From the NCBI RefSeq assembly GCF_001969385.1, contig NZ_CP014796.1, positions 1,319,501 through 1,383,500 of the forward strand: 64,000 bases of DNA. Direction: 5' to 3'. The notes beneath the pieces were generated by a model. It worked only from the letters and a program-made list of their open reading frames with translations. It did not search any database and was not told where the DNA came from. Position numbers and translations under genes: made by a program. The stretch is from Salipiger profundus (GTDB taxonomy: Bacteria; Pseudomonadota; Alphaproteobacteria; Rhodobacterales; Rhodobacteraceae). Below are positions 49,515-58,338 of this stretch, piece by piece (within the stretch, counting starts at the first letter, position 1; every line of letters starts with the position of its first letter).

Positions 49515-50728
49515 GCGTCACTCCTATGATCGCCGGTACCGGAATGGTTGGCTGGCAAATGTTGCAGAACACGCTCGCGAACCAGCAGCGCGCCTTTGAA
49601 AGCAGCGCGGAAATTCGTCGCGAAGGCCACTACTTTCGCGAGAACGTCGGCTCGGTCGAGACTCCGGAAGACCTTGTAAGCGACCGGCGCTTGCTACGGG
49701 TGGCGCTCGCTGCCTTCGGGATGGAAGAGGAAACAGACAACAAGCGCCTGATCCAAAAGGTCCTCGAAGAAGGGACGGGAGACAGCACGTCATTGGCCAA
49801 CCGGCTGAATGACAGCCGCTATGTTGCATTCGCAGACGTGTTCAATTTCGAGGTTTCCGTCGAGAGCCGCACACAGGAGGAGGGATTCGCAGCCCCCATT
49901 TTGGACGCATATGAAACCCGGGTACGGTCTGAGCTGCAGAAAACGCTGGCCGAGCCACAGTATGCGAACGATCCGGTTTATGCGGCTCTGTTCAAGGCAG
50001 AGGTCGAAGAGAACATTGGCACCGCGCGAACCTATTTCGAGGGGACGATCGGGACTATTACGTCGGCCGATGAACTTCTCGAAGACACCGATCTTCTTAA
50101 CGTAGTACTAAAAGCCTTCGACATCGAAGATCGCCGTGACAGTCATACACTTCTGCGCCGCGTTCTGGAGGAGGGAACGGAACGCCCCGAAGCGCTCGCC
50201 AACGTGCTCGGCGACAGCAGGCTCATCAAGCTGTCCGAGGCGTTCGGCTTCGACCAAACAAGAACCTCGACCGCGCTGCAAAGAGAGCCCTTCGCTTCGA
50301 ACATCGTCGATCAATATCACCGCCAGGCGTTCGAGGACGCGGTCGCGAAGGTCGATCCAGCCATCGGTACAGCTCTACGGTTTCAAGGGGCGCTTCCCGA
50401 ACTCGCGGAAAGTGATATTTCTGAAAACGCCAAGTGGTACAATGTTCTTGGAAGTACCACGATGAGAACGGTGTTCGAGAGAGCCCTGAATTTGCCGGAC
50501 GGCTTCAGCCAGATCGACATCGACAAGCAAGTCGACGTTCTTCGGGACAAGCTCGACCGACGTTTCGGGGTCAAGACATTCTCTGAACTGCAATCCGAGG
50601 ATACACTAAACCGTATCATCCACGGCTTCCTCTTGCAGGATCAAATCGCAAACAGCGCCGGGATCGGATCCAGTCAAGTCGCCCTGACCCTGATCGGCAA
50701 TATAAGACAGTCCAGCCTTTCTGCCTGA
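49511..50728 (+). CDS. DUF1217 flagellar-associated protein with internal duplication
   Basis: 405 residues. Two copies of a domain are clear: residues about 48-114 (LLRVALAAFGME, KVLEEGTGDSTSLANRLNDS) and about 182-248 (LLNVVLKAFDIE, RVLEEGTERPEALANVLGDS), with linkers that are also alike (FAAPILDAYE and FASNIVDQYH). The DUF1217 family occurs in alphaproteobacterial flagellar loci; function unknown. ATG at 49511 overlaps the flbT stop. Convergent with fliI. Confidence 0.8.
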   Translation: MSVTPMIAGTGMVGWQMLQNTLANQQRAFESSAEIRREGHYFRENVGSVETPEDLVSDRRLLRVALAAFGMEEETDNKRLIQKVLEEGTGDSTSLANRLNDSRYVAFADVFNFEVSVESRTQEEGFAAPILDAYETRVRSELQKTLAEPQYANDPVYAALFKAEVEENIGTARTYFEGTIGTITSADELLEDTDLLNVVLKAFDIEDRRDSHTLLRRVLEEGTERPEALANVLGDSRLIKLSEAFGFDQTRTSTALQREPFASNIVDQYHRQAFEDAVAKVDPAIGTALRFQGALPELAESDISENAKWYNVLGSTTMRTVFERALNLPDGFSQIDIDKQVDVLRDKLDRRFGVKTFSELQSEDTLNRIIHGFLLQDQIANSAGIGSSQVALTLIGNIRQSSLSA

Positions 50729-50750
50729 GCTGTCCGGGATGGGTTCAGGG

Positions 50751-52121
50751 TCATCTTGCCTTCGAAAGTCGTGTTCTCTGCGGGCTTGCCGATTTGGCCG
50801 CTGCCCCGGACCGGCGCAGGATCAACCGAAGCCGATTGAACGCGGCATCGACCCCGTTCGGAGAAGCCTCTCCAACGAAGGCATCAAGGTCAGGCCAGGC
50901 CTGGATCGCCTGGTCCAGGATCGGGTCCTCTCCCTCTCGATACAGGCCCGCACGGATCATCGTTTCGGAGCGCGCATAGGCTCCAAGCAGGTGACGGGCC
51001 TGCAGCAATATCTCGTTCTCCTCCGGGCTAGCTGCTTCGGGCAGGCTGCGAGACACCGAGCGCAGCACATCGATCGCCGGGAAGCGGCCCCGCTCGGCGA
51101 TTTCACGACCGAGGACGACGTGACCATCGAGAACGCCGCGGAGAATGTCGGCGATGGGCTCGTCCATATCCGAGCCTGCAACGAGAACGCTGAAAAGAGC
51201 TGTGATATCGCCCCCGCCAGGTAACCCCGGCCCGGCACGTTCTGCAAGGCGCATGATCTGATGTGCTGTCGAAGCCGGAAAGCCTCGCAGAGCTGGCAAC
51301 TCCCCGGCTGCGACAGCTACCTCACGATGCGCCTCGGCAAATCGCGTGATCGAGTCCGCGAGAAGCAGCACGTGGCGCCCCTGATCCCTGAAGTGCTCTG
51401 CAATGGTCATGGCCGAAAGCGGACAGCGCCTGCGCTCGAGCGGCGATCTGTCCGAAGTCGCCGCGACGACCACGCTGCGCGCCATCCCTTCGGGCCCGAG
51501 GACTGAATGCACGAAATCATGCACCTCCCGCCCTCGCTCCCCGACGAGCGCAAGCACGACAACATCGGCAGACATGCCGCGCGCGAGGGCCGCCAGAAGT
51601 CGCGATTTGCCCACGCCGGACCCGGCGAAAAGGCCCACCCGCTGGCCCCGCACAACCGGCAGCAGCGTATCGAACGCCGCGAGGCCGGTCTGCAGCCGCC
51701 CCCCGAGGCCGCGCCGCTGCGCTGCGGGAGGCGGGCTGGCGCGGAAGGGGCGCCGTCTTGGCCCGGGATTGAGCGGATGCGCATCCAGAGGTTGACCGTA
51801 GGGGTCGATGACCCGACCGATCCAGCTATCGGAGGGCGCCAGGGTCGGCGCGCCCAGCACCGCCACGCGATCCCCTTGAGACACGCCATCAGCACCCTCG
51901 TCGGGTAGCATAGCGACGAGGTCTTCTCGAATGCGAAGCACTTCGCCCTCGAGAACCTCGCCCGCACGGTAGAGCTTCATGCGGTCGCCGATGCACGCCT
52001 CATGGGCGAGGCCGCTCACCCAGATGACGGTGCCGTCAACGGAGCGTACGCGTCCAACTGCACGAACCGGCTGAATGCGCGCGATGCGCGACCGCAAGCC
52101 GGCGATCTCTTCGTTGTCCAT
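50751..52121 (-). CDS. fliI: Flagellum-specific ATPase FliI
   Basis: 456 residues. Walker A GLFAGSGVGKSRLLAALARG, the F/V-ATPase-like VLALVGERGREVHDFV, Walker B VLLLADSITRFAEAHREVA and VLDGHVVLGREIAERGRFPAID. It drives type III export of flagellar subunits. Its coding strand is opposite to flgB; the two starts are 87 nt apart. Confidence 0.96.
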   Translation of the reverse strand: MDNEEIAGLRSRIARIQPVRAVGRVRSVDGTVIWVSGLAHEACIGDRMKLYRAGEVLEGEVLRIREDLVAMLPDEGADGVSQGDRVAVLGAPTLAPSDSWIGRVIDPYGQPLDAHPLNPGPRRRPFRASPPPAAQRRGLGGRLQTGLAAFDTLLPVVRGQRVGLFAGSGVGKSRLLAALARGMSADVVVLALVGERGREVHDFVHSVLGPEGMARSVVVAATSDRSPLERRRCPLSAMTIAEHFRDQGRHVLLLADSITRFAEAHREVAVAAGELPALRGFPASTAHQIMRLAERAGPGLPGGGDITALFSVLVAGSDMDEPIADILRGVLDGHVVLGREIAERGRFPAIDVLRSVSRSLPEAASPEENEILLQARHLLGAYARSETMIRAGLYREGEDPILDQAIQAWPDLDAFVGEASPNGVDAAFNRLRLILRRSGAAAKSASPQRTRLSKAR

Positions 52122-52169
52122 ACGTGCGCATCCTTCATCACCTTCAAACCATTTCTAAAGGAATCACCG

Positions 52170-52184
52170 TTAAGCCTTGATTGA
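52170..52184. promoter_or_regulatory. CtrA-box-like site upstream of flgB
   Basis: TTAA-N7-TTGA, one mismatch from TTAA-N7-TTAA, 24 nt before the flgB ATG in the fliI/flgB divergent gap. Confidence 0.35.
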
Positions 52185-52207
52185 AGCCAATCGAGGGAGA
52201 AGCCCCG

Positions 52208-52585
52208 ATGTTCGAAAATCTCGACGTCTTCCGCACCGCGATGCAACTGGCCCGCCACGCCGGACTGCAACAGGCCATAAGTGCACAGAATATCGCGAAT
52301 GCCGACACCCCCGGATATCGCGCACTGGAGATTCCCAGATTCGCGGACACGTTGAACCAGGCGATGACCACGCAAAGGGCCACCCGGCCGGAGCACCTGA
52401 ACGGGCAGCGGGAAGCGACCCTGCCCGAACCCGGTGAAAGACGCGGCAGCATCGACCCGAATGGAAATACCGTGTCGCTCGAATCCGAGATGGTGACCGC
52501 GTCCGGTGCCGCGCGCGCTCAGAACCGTGCCCTGTCGATCTACCGGTCAAACCTCAATATCCTGCGCGCCAGCCTTGGCCGCTGA
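52208..52585 (+). CDS. flgB: Flagellar proximal rod protein FlgB
   Basis: 125 residues. NIANADTPGYRALEIPRF is the rod/hook family motif near residue 30, and the C-terminus (ALSIYRSNLNILRASL) is FlgB-like. GAGGGAGAAG precedes the ATG. First of an eight- or nine-gene rod/export operon. Confidence 0.93.
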   Translation: MFENLDVFRTAMQLARHAGLQQAISAQNIANADTPGYRALEIPRFADTLNQAMTTQRATRPEHLNGQREATLPEPGERRGSIDPNGNTVSLESEMVTASGAARAQNRALSIYRSNLNILRASLGR

Positions 52586-52602
52586 TCAGCGGAGATCCAG
52601 CC

Positions 52603-52995
52603 ATGAGTGCCTTTTCAGATGCCCTTTCAGTTTCTTCCAGCGGCTTGCGCGCCCAAGCGACACGCCTGCGGGTCGTTTCCGAGAACATCGCAAATGTCGA
52701 TACGCCCGGATACCACCGCAAGACGCTGTCGTTCGAGCCGACCGGACACTCTCGGGATGCCGTGCAGCAGGTCGAAGTCGGCCACGTAAGACTCGACCGA
52801 AGCGACCTCGAACAAGTCTACGACCCGAACCATCCGCTCGCCAACGAGTCAGGCTTCTACGATGGCACGAATGTCGACCTGATCATCGAGCTCGCCGATG
52901 CCCGAGAGGCCCAGCGCAGCTACGAAGCCAATCTCAAAATGTTCGAACAGACCCGGCAGATGTCCAGCAACCTCATGGATCTTCTGCGCCGATAA
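52603..52995 (+). CDS. flgC: Flagellar proximal rod protein FlgC
   Basis: 130 residues. SSSGLRAQATRLRVVSENIA, NVDTPGYHRK, VYDPNHPLANESGF and the C-terminal AREAQRSYEANLKMFEQTRQ are FlgC hallmarks. It assembles on FlgB in the rod. Confidence 0.95.
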   Translation: MSAFSDALSVSSSGLRAQATRLRVVSENIANVDTPGYHRKTLSFEPTGHSRDAVQQVEVGHVRLDRSDLEQVYDPNHPLANESGFYDGTNVDLIIELADAREAQRSYEANLKMFEQTRQMSSNLMDLLRR

Positions 52996-53022
52996 CCTTC
53001 CCCCGCGACAATGGAGACCAGA

Positions 53023-53313
53023 ATGGACGTCCGATCGCTTTTCGCCGCTCAGAAATACGCGGCCCAGCGCCCCGCCATGCAGCCGCAGCCCGAGGCCGGC
53101 GGCATCCGTGCCACCTTTACCGAGGCGGCGCACTCTTTCACCGATACGCTCGCCGAAGCCGAGACCACGGCCACCGAAGCGATGACGGGCGATGCCGATC
53201 CCCATGCGCTCGTACAGGCGCTCGCCCAGTCAGAGCTTGCCGTGGAGACGGTGGTCGCCGTGCGCAACAAGGTCGTCGAGGCCTATCAGGAAATCCTGAG
53301 GATGCCGGTCTAG
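53023..53313 (+). CDS. fliE: Flagellar hook-basal body protein FliE
   Basis: 96 residues. GIRATFTEAAHSFTDTLAEA and the C-terminal VETVVAVRNKVVEAYQEILR MPV match FliE, the MS-ring/rod adaptor. I prefer ATG 53023, which has GGAG 6 nt upstream; ATG 53011 is in frame. Confidence 0.9.
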   Translation: MDVRSLFAAQKYAAQRPAMQPQPEAGGIRATFTEAAHSFTDTLAEAETTATEAMTGDADPHALVQALAQSELAVETVVAVRNKVVEAYQEILRMPV

Positions 53314-53317
53314 GCTG

Positions 53318-53587
53318 ATGCTTACCGAAACCGTCTTCTATGACACGCTGCGTCAGGGGCTGTGGATCGCAACCGTCACGTCGGTCCCGATCCTGACTGC
53401 GGCACTGGTCGCCGGCGTGGGTGTGGGGCTTTTCCAGGCCCTTACCTCCATCCAGGAAATGACGCTGACCTTCGTGCCGAAGCTCATGGCCATCATCGTG
53501 GTCTTCTGGCTCTCGATGAGCTTCATGACCGAGACGCTCGTCAGCTTCTTCCAGGGCCGTGTCATCCCGATGATTACCGGAGGTTGA
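53318..53587 (+). CDS. fliQ: Flagellar export protein FliQ
   Basis: 89 residues, two membrane helices (LWIATVTSVPILTAALVAGV and FVPKLMAIIVVFWLSMSFMT) with LFQALTSIQEMTLTFVPKL between. Part of the FliPQR export gate. Its usual partner fliP is not in this window. Confidence 0.95.
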   Translation: MLTETVFYDTLRQGLWIATVTSVPILTAALVAGVGVGLFQALTSIQEMTLTFVPKLMAIIVVFWLSMSFMTETLVSFFQGRVIPMITGG

Positions 53588-53588
53588 A

Positions 53589-54302
53589 ATGGGGCTTACC
53601 GACTATACCACGCTTTCACGCCAGCAGGGGCTGATGCGCGAAATGCGAATGATCGCGAACAACATCGCCAACCAGGCCACCACCGGCTATCGGCAGCAGG
53701 GTGTGATCTTTTCCGAGTATGTCCGAAGGACCGATGAGGCGGGCATCGTATCGATGTCCGCGGCACAGGTGCGGGACAGCTCCTTTGCCCAGGGCGGACT
53801 GACCCGAACCGGCGGACAGCTCGACCTTGCCATCGAGGGCGACGGCTTCTTCCTCGTCCAGACGCCGCAGGGCGAACGGCTGACGCGAAACGGCGCCTTC
53901 GCAACCAGCTCGGCCGGAGATCTCGTGACCCAGGACGGCCACCCGGTGCTTGATTCAGGCGGGGCTCCCGTCTTCATTCCGCCCGACGCCACCGATCTTG
54001 CCATTGCCCAGGATGGCACGCTCAGCAGCAACGGTGCCCCGATCGGCCAGATCGGCGTCGTTTCTCCGCTCGACCGTGGGGCCATGATCCGCGAGGGCGG
54101 CGTCCTGTTCCGTGCCGACCAGGGGTATGAGCCCACGCAGGCGCCGAGGGTCATGCAGGGGTTCGTCGAGAGCTCGAACGCCGATCCGATCCTGCAGATC
54201 GCCCGCATGATCGAGGTCCAGCGCGCCTACGAGATGGGCCAGAACTTCCTGCAGCGCGAAGACGAGCGCCTGCGCGGCGCCATCAAGGCAATCATCACCT
54301 GA
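53589..54302 (+). CDS. flgF: Flagellar basal-body rod protein FlgF
   Basis: 237 residues. MIANNIANQATTGYRQQGVI, LAIEGDGFFLVQTPQGERLT RNG and C-terminal MIEVQRAYEMGQNFLQREDE. Slightly shorter than FlgG and upstream of it, as expected for FlgF. Confidence 0.93.
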   Translation: MGLTDYTTLSRQQGLMREMRMIANNIANQATTGYRQQGVIFSEYVRRTDEAGIVSMSAAQVRDSSFAQGGLTRTGGQLDLAIEGDGFFLVQTPQGERLTRNGAFATSSAGDLVTQDGHPVLDSGGAPVFIPPDATDLAIAQDGTLSSNGAPIGQIGVVSPLDRGAMIREGGVLFRADQGYEPTQAPRVMQGFVESSNADPILQIARMIEVQRAYEMGQNFLQREDERLRGAIKAIIT

Positions 54303-54317
54303 GGAAGGAGAGCGACC

Positions 54318-55103
54318 ATGCGCGCCCTGAAAATCGCCGCAACCGGCATGAGTGCCCAGCAGATGCGGGTCGAAGTCATCTCGAACAACCTGTCGAACAT
54401 GAGCACCACCGGCTACAACGCGCGCCGCGCCGAGTTCGCCGACCTGCATTACCAGCAGCAGGCACGGGCCGGCACGATCAGTGCCGCTGACGGCACCATG
54501 CTGCCCACCGGAGTACAGCTGGGGCTAGGCGTGCGGCCGGCCGCCGTGACGATGAAACTCGCGCAGGGGGCGGTCTCCGCGACCGGAGGCGACCTCGACA
54601 TCGCGATCGAGGGCAAGGGATACCTCGAAGTCACGCTGCCAACGGGCATCCCGGGCTACACCCGCGACGGCGCCCTCAAGCGCGATGGCGACGGGCTGAT
54701 CGTGACCTCGGACGGGCTGCCCGTCTCACCTGAAATCGTCATCCCCGAGGATGCAACGAGCATCTCGATCAACGCCGAAGGCGAGGTCTACGCTTACTTC
54801 CAGGACGCGGTCGAAGCGCAGCGGCTTGGCCAGTTCACCATGGTCGGTTTCACCAACCCCAAGGGGCTCGAAGCGATCGGGAGCAACATGTTCACCGAAA
54901 CCGAAGCATCGGGGCCGCCGATCCAGACCACCGCGGGCCAGGACGGTCTGGGCACCTTCCGGCAAGGCTATCTCGAGGACAGTTCGGTGGACCCCGTGTA
55001 CGAGATCACCGAACTGATCGAGGCACAGCGTGGTTACGAGCTCAACTCCAAGGTGATTTCTGCGGCGGACCAGATGCTTGGCACGACCGTGCAGGTGCGC
55101 TGA
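54318..55103 (+). CDS. flgG: Flagellar distal rod protein FlgG
   Basis: 261 residues, the normal length. MRALKIAATGMSAQQMRVEV, NLSNMSTTGYNARRAEFADL, GVQLGLGVRPAAV and C-terminal LIEAQRGYELNSKVISAADQ ML are all typical of FlgG. Its stop overlaps the flgA start. Confidence 0.96.
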   Translation: MRALKIAATGMSAQQMRVEVISNNLSNMSTTGYNARRAEFADLHYQQQARAGTISAADGTMLPTGVQLGLGVRPAAVTMKLAQGAVSATGGDLDIAIEGKGYLEVTLPTGIPGYTRDGALKRDGDGLIVTSDGLPVSPEIVIPEDATSISINAEGEVYAYFQDAVEAQRLGQFTMVGFTNPKGLEAIGSNMFTETEASGPPIQTTAGQDGLGTFRQGYLEDSSVDPVYEITELIEAQRGYELNSKVISAADQMLGTTVQVR

Positions 55104-55516
55104 TGCGATTGCTGCTCCTTCTGCTCGCCGCACTGCCGGCGCAGGCCGAAACGGTCGTCACCACCCGCACGATCCGCGCGCTCGAGGTGGTCGCGCCGGA
55201 CGCGGTGCGCCTCGATCCCGCGCAGATCGACGGCGCGCATGGCGCGCTCGCGCAGGTGGTCGGGCAGGAGGCGCGCGTCACGCTCTATCCCGGGCGCCCG
55301 GTAATGCGCGGCTCGGTCGGAGAACCAGCGCTGATCGAACGCAACCAGGTCGTCGAACTCATCTTCTCGCGCGGGCCGGTGCACATCGTGACCGAGGGTC
55401 GCGCGCTTGCGCGGGGCGGCGCCGGTGAACGGATCCGCGTGATGAACCTGTCCTCCCGGACCACGCTTTTCGGCCGGGTGACGCCCGATGGCGCCATCGC
55501 CGTCAACAACGAGTGA
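55103..55516 (+). CDS. flgA: Flagellar P-ring assembly chaperone FlgA
   Basis: 137 residues with a signal peptide (LLLLLLAALPAQAE). The SAF-like region (LYPGRPVMRGSVGEPALIER NQVVELIF) and VMNLSSRTTLFGRVTPDGAI are FlgA signatures. Shorter than enterobacterial FlgA. The P-ring protein gene flgI is not in the window. Confidence 0.9.
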   Translation: MRLLLLLLAALPAQAETVVTTRTIRALEVVAPDAVRLDPAQIDGAHGALAQVVGQEARVTLYPGRPVMRGSVGEPALIERNQVVELIFSRGPVHIVTEGRALARGGAGERIRVMNLSSRTTLFGRVTPDGAIAVNNE

Positions 55517-55519
55517 GCC

Positions 55520-56248
55520 ATGACCTTCCGACCAGTCCTGATCTGCCTCATGCTCCCGGCGCTTGCCTGCGCCCGGCTCGATCATCTCGGCAAGCCTCCG
55601 AGCTTCACGCCTCAGACCGAAAGCGTCGAACGTGTGGCCATGGCCTACTCCGGTCCGCCCGCCATCGCAGTGCCTGATCGGCCCGCAGACCGGGCATCGC
55701 TCTGGAGCGGAACAAAAAGCTCGCTGCTCGGTGACCGGCGCGCCATGAAGACCGGGGACATCCTGACCGTCGTCATCGAGATCAACGACCAGGCGAGCAT
55801 CTCGAACAGCACCGCGCGATCGCGCTCCGGGTCGGAGTCCCTGGCCATTCCGCAGCTCTTCGGGATTCCCCAGCGGCAGGATCCACGCCTGCCCGCCGGC
55901 GCCAGCCTCGCGAATGCGGTGGATCTCAACAGCCAGGCGGCCTCGGGCGGCGATGGATCGGTCCGCCGAAGCGAACAGCTGACCCTCCGGGTCGCCGCGA
56001 CGATCACAGACGTGATGCCGAACGGCGTTCTCGCTATCCAGGGCGCCCAGGAAGTCCGGGTGAATTTCGAGCTCCGTGAGCTTCTGGTGTCGGGCTACGT
56101 CCGCCCCGAGGACATCACGCGCCAGAACGAGATCACCTACGACAAGATTGCCTCCGCGCGGGTGTCCTACGGCGGACGCGGGCAGATCACCGATGTGCAG
56201 CAACCCCGCCTCGGCCAGCAGGTGCTGGACGCGATCCTGCCTTTCTGA
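55520..56248 (+). CDS. flgH: Flagellar L-ring protein FlgH
   Basis: 242 residues. A lipoprotein signal with Cys in LPALACARL; then SLWSGTKSSLLGDRRAMKTG DILTVVIE, VLAIQGAQEVRVNFELREL and YVRPEDITRQNEITYDKIAS AR, all FlgH motifs. Forms the outer-membrane ring. Confidence 0.95.
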   Translation: MTFRPVLICLMLPALACARLDHLGKPPSFTPQTESVERVAMAYSGPPAIAVPDRPADRASLWSGTKSSLLGDRRAMKTGDILTVVIEINDQASISNSTARSRSGSESLAIPQLFGIPQRQDPRLPAGASLANAVDLNSQAASGGDGSVRRSEQLTLRVAATITDVMPNGVLAIQGAQEVRVNFELRELLVSGYVRPEDITRQNEITYDKIASARVSYGGRGQITDVQQPRLGQQVLDAILPF

Positions 56249-56258
56249 CGAGGAACTG

Positions 56259-56786
56259 ATGAGGAAACTGCTCCCGATCCTGCTTGCCCTGCTCGGTACC
56301 GGCGCCGGCATCGGTGCCGGCATCCTTCTTGCGCCTGCCCATGAAACGCCCGCAGAAGACACCGTCGGCCATGCCTCCGACGATCAGGGGGATGACCATG
56401 ACGCCCCGGCTGCGGACCACGCGGGCGCGGATGCCCATGAAGCCTCGGACGAGGCACGCCGTAATGCGGAGTACGTGAAGCTCAACAACCAGTTCGTCGT
56501 TCCGGTCGTGAACGGTGAACGGGTCCAGTCCCTCGTCGTGATGTCGTTGAGCCTCGAAACCACCCCCGGCGGCACGGAACAGGTCTACGCACGCGAGCCC
56601 AAGCTGCGGGATCTTTTTCTTCGGGTATTGTTCGATCATGCGAATATCGGCGGGTTCGAGGGCAATTTCACCGACGTCCAACGGCTCGACATCCTGCGGC
56701 GGTCGCTCCTCGAAGCCGCTCGGAACGTGATGGGTGGCGAGGTTCTCGACGTCCTGATCACGGAAATCGCCCGGCAGGACTCTTGA
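56259..56786 (+). CDS. fliL: Flagellar basal body-associated protein FliL
   Basis: 175 residues: an N-terminal TM helix (LLPILLALLGTGAGIGAGIL), a His/Asp/Ala-rich linker, then the FliL domain (YVKLNNQFVVPVV, LVVMSLSLETTPG, LRDLFLRVLFDHA). The ATG lies 10 nt after the flgH stop. Stator-associated. Convergent with the fliJ-like gene. Confidence 0.85.
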   Translation: MRKLLPILLALLGTGAGIGAGILLAPAHETPAEDTVGHASDDQGDDHDAPAADHAGADAHEASDEARRNAEYVKLNNQFVVPVVNGERVQSLVVMSLSLETTPGGTEQVYAREPKLRDLFLRVLFDHANIGGFEGNFTDVQRLDILRRSLLEAARNVMGGEVLDVLITEIARQDS

Positions 56787-56818
56787 GTTTTGAGTCCGCT
56801 CCGATCAAGCCTCCAGCG

Positions 56819-57241
56819 CTAGTCAGGCAACCGCGCCGACAGACGCGACAGCGCCTCCAGACTGGCTTCATCGGCCGCGAGGCGCGCGCGTGCACGCGCG
56901 ACTGCCTTGCGATGCGCCAGGTCCTTCGCTGCCTCGTCCCGTGAAAAGGCCGCCTGCGCTGCATTCATGCTGTGCGCCTGCCTGGCCCGCGCCATGGCAA
57001 TCTCCTGGTTCAACTGCCCCCTCCGTCCGGCCAGCCAGCCCTGCCAGAGCGTGTCCGCACCGGTGAGCCGCCGCGCGCTTAGATCCTGTTCCGCAGTGAA
57101 CACCTGCATCCGCAGCGCATCGATCCGATCCTTCTCCGCCTGCAGGCGCGCTTCTTCATCAAGATCCCGACGATACTGCTCCAGCGCTCGTTCGCGCAGG
57201 AGCGTCGTGACCCGAAGCAAGCCGTCGATCTCGTCGGTCAT
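56819..57241 (-). CDS. Coiled-coil protein, candidate FliJ equivalent
   Basis: 140 residues, almost entirely charged helix with long runs of Glu, Arg, Gln and Ala (YRRDLDEEARLQAEKDRIDA, LNQEIAMARARQAHSMNAAQ). Its size and coiled-coil nature fit FliJ, the FliI-associated export chaperone, which is otherwise missing here, but no diagnostic motif exists. Its ATG overlaps the flhB stop, so it belongs to the flhA-fliR-flhB operon. Confidence 0.55.
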   Translation of the reverse strand: MTDEIDGLLRVTTLLRERALEQYRRDLDEEARLQAEKDRIDALRMQVFTAEQDLSARRLTGADTLWQGWLAGRRGQLNQEIAMARARQAHSMNAAQAAFSRDEAAKDLAHRKAVARARARLAADEASLEALSRLSARLPD

Positions 57242-58332
57242 CGCGTGAAACCTTTGTTCTTGCGCATCTTCCTGCGCATCGTCTCGGAGAAACGGATGGC
57301 GGCGGCGACCGGCCTGTAGTGGTCTGGTGTGATCTGGTTTCCGATCTCCGTCGTGGCGTAGAGGGCGCGGGCGGTGGGTGGATCGGAATGGATCGGCACG
57401 CCGGCGTCTTCCGCGACCTCCCGGATCTTGCGCGCCACCTCGTCCACGCCCTTGGCGACGCAGACCGGTGCCTCACCTGTAAGGCGGTCCCATTTAAGCG
57501 CCACCGCGTAGTGGGTCGGGTTCACGATCACAACATCCGCGCCGGGCACATCGGACATCATCTGGTTGAGGGCAATCTCCTGCGCACGGGCCCTGCGATG
57601 CTGCTTGAACATCGGATCGCCCTCGGCCTCCTTGTACTCGTCCCGCAGCTCCTTTTGCGACATGCGGTTGCGGCGGAGATGCTCGGCCCTCTGCCAGAGG
57701 AAATCGATCGCCCCGAGCGCCACCGCCACGAGGGCCGCGATACCGAGCAGCCTCAGGATCAGGGTCACGAGCAGAAGGCTGGCTTCGCGCGGCGAGGCCC
57801 GGGCGGCTCCCACGATTTCGTCGAGCCGGGACGCAAGGAACACGCCAAGCAGAACCGAGTAGAGCAGGAGCTTGGTCAGGCTCTTGGCAAACTCGAACAA
57901 TCCACGGCGTCCGAACTTGTTCTTCGCATTCTCTATCGGTGACAGGCGGCTGGCTTTCGGCGAAAGTTTCGAGCCCGTGAACACGAGGGTCCGGGTCGCG
58001 AAAAGCGTCAGCAGAACCGCAACCGCAGGCGCCGCGAGCCATGGCAGGATCGGTTCGAGAACCGCCGCCAGAATGCTGCCATGCGGGGCTGCCGCAGCGC
58101 CGTTGAAGAACAGAGGAGTCAACCGCTCCGGGCGCTCAATCAGGGGCAGAAGCGCCTCGCCGAACTGCAGAATCGTGTTTCCACCCACCGCCAGCCCGGT
58201 CAGCAGCATCCCGAGATAGGCCGCGGCAGTCAGCATGTCCGGCGACCGCGGTATCTCGCCCTTTTTGCGGGCATCGTCGAGCTTGCGCTGCGATGGTTCG
58301 TGGGACTTTTCTGCGCCGTCGTCTTCCGCCAT
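57238..58332 (-). CDS. flhB: Flagellar export switch protein FlhB
   Basis: 364 residues. N-terminal GAEKSHEPSQRKLDDARKKG EIPRSPD, four TM helices, and the cytoplasmic autocleavage motif in VVIVNPTHYAVALKW (Asn-Pro-Thr-His, about residue 265). It controls the switch from rod/hook to filament export together with FliK. Confidence 0.96.
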   Translation of the reverse strand: MAEDDGAEKSHEPSQRKLDDARKKGEIPRSPDMLTAAAYLGMLLTGLAVGGNTILQFGEALLPLIERPERLTPLFFNGAAAAPHGSILAAVLEPILPWLAAPAVAVLLTLFATRTLVFTGSKLSPKASRLSPIENAKNKFGRRGLFEFAKSLTKLLLYSVLLGVFLASRLDEIVGAARASPREASLLLVTLILRLLGIAALVAVALGAIDFLWQRAEHLRRNRMSQKELRDEYKEAEGDPMFKQHRRARAQEIALNQMMSDVPGADVVIVNPTHYAVALKWDRLTGEAPVCVAKGVDEVARKIREVAEDAGVPIHSDPPTARALYATTEIGNQITPDHYRPVAAAIRFSETMRRKMRKNKGFTR

Positions 58333-58338
58333 GCCGGG

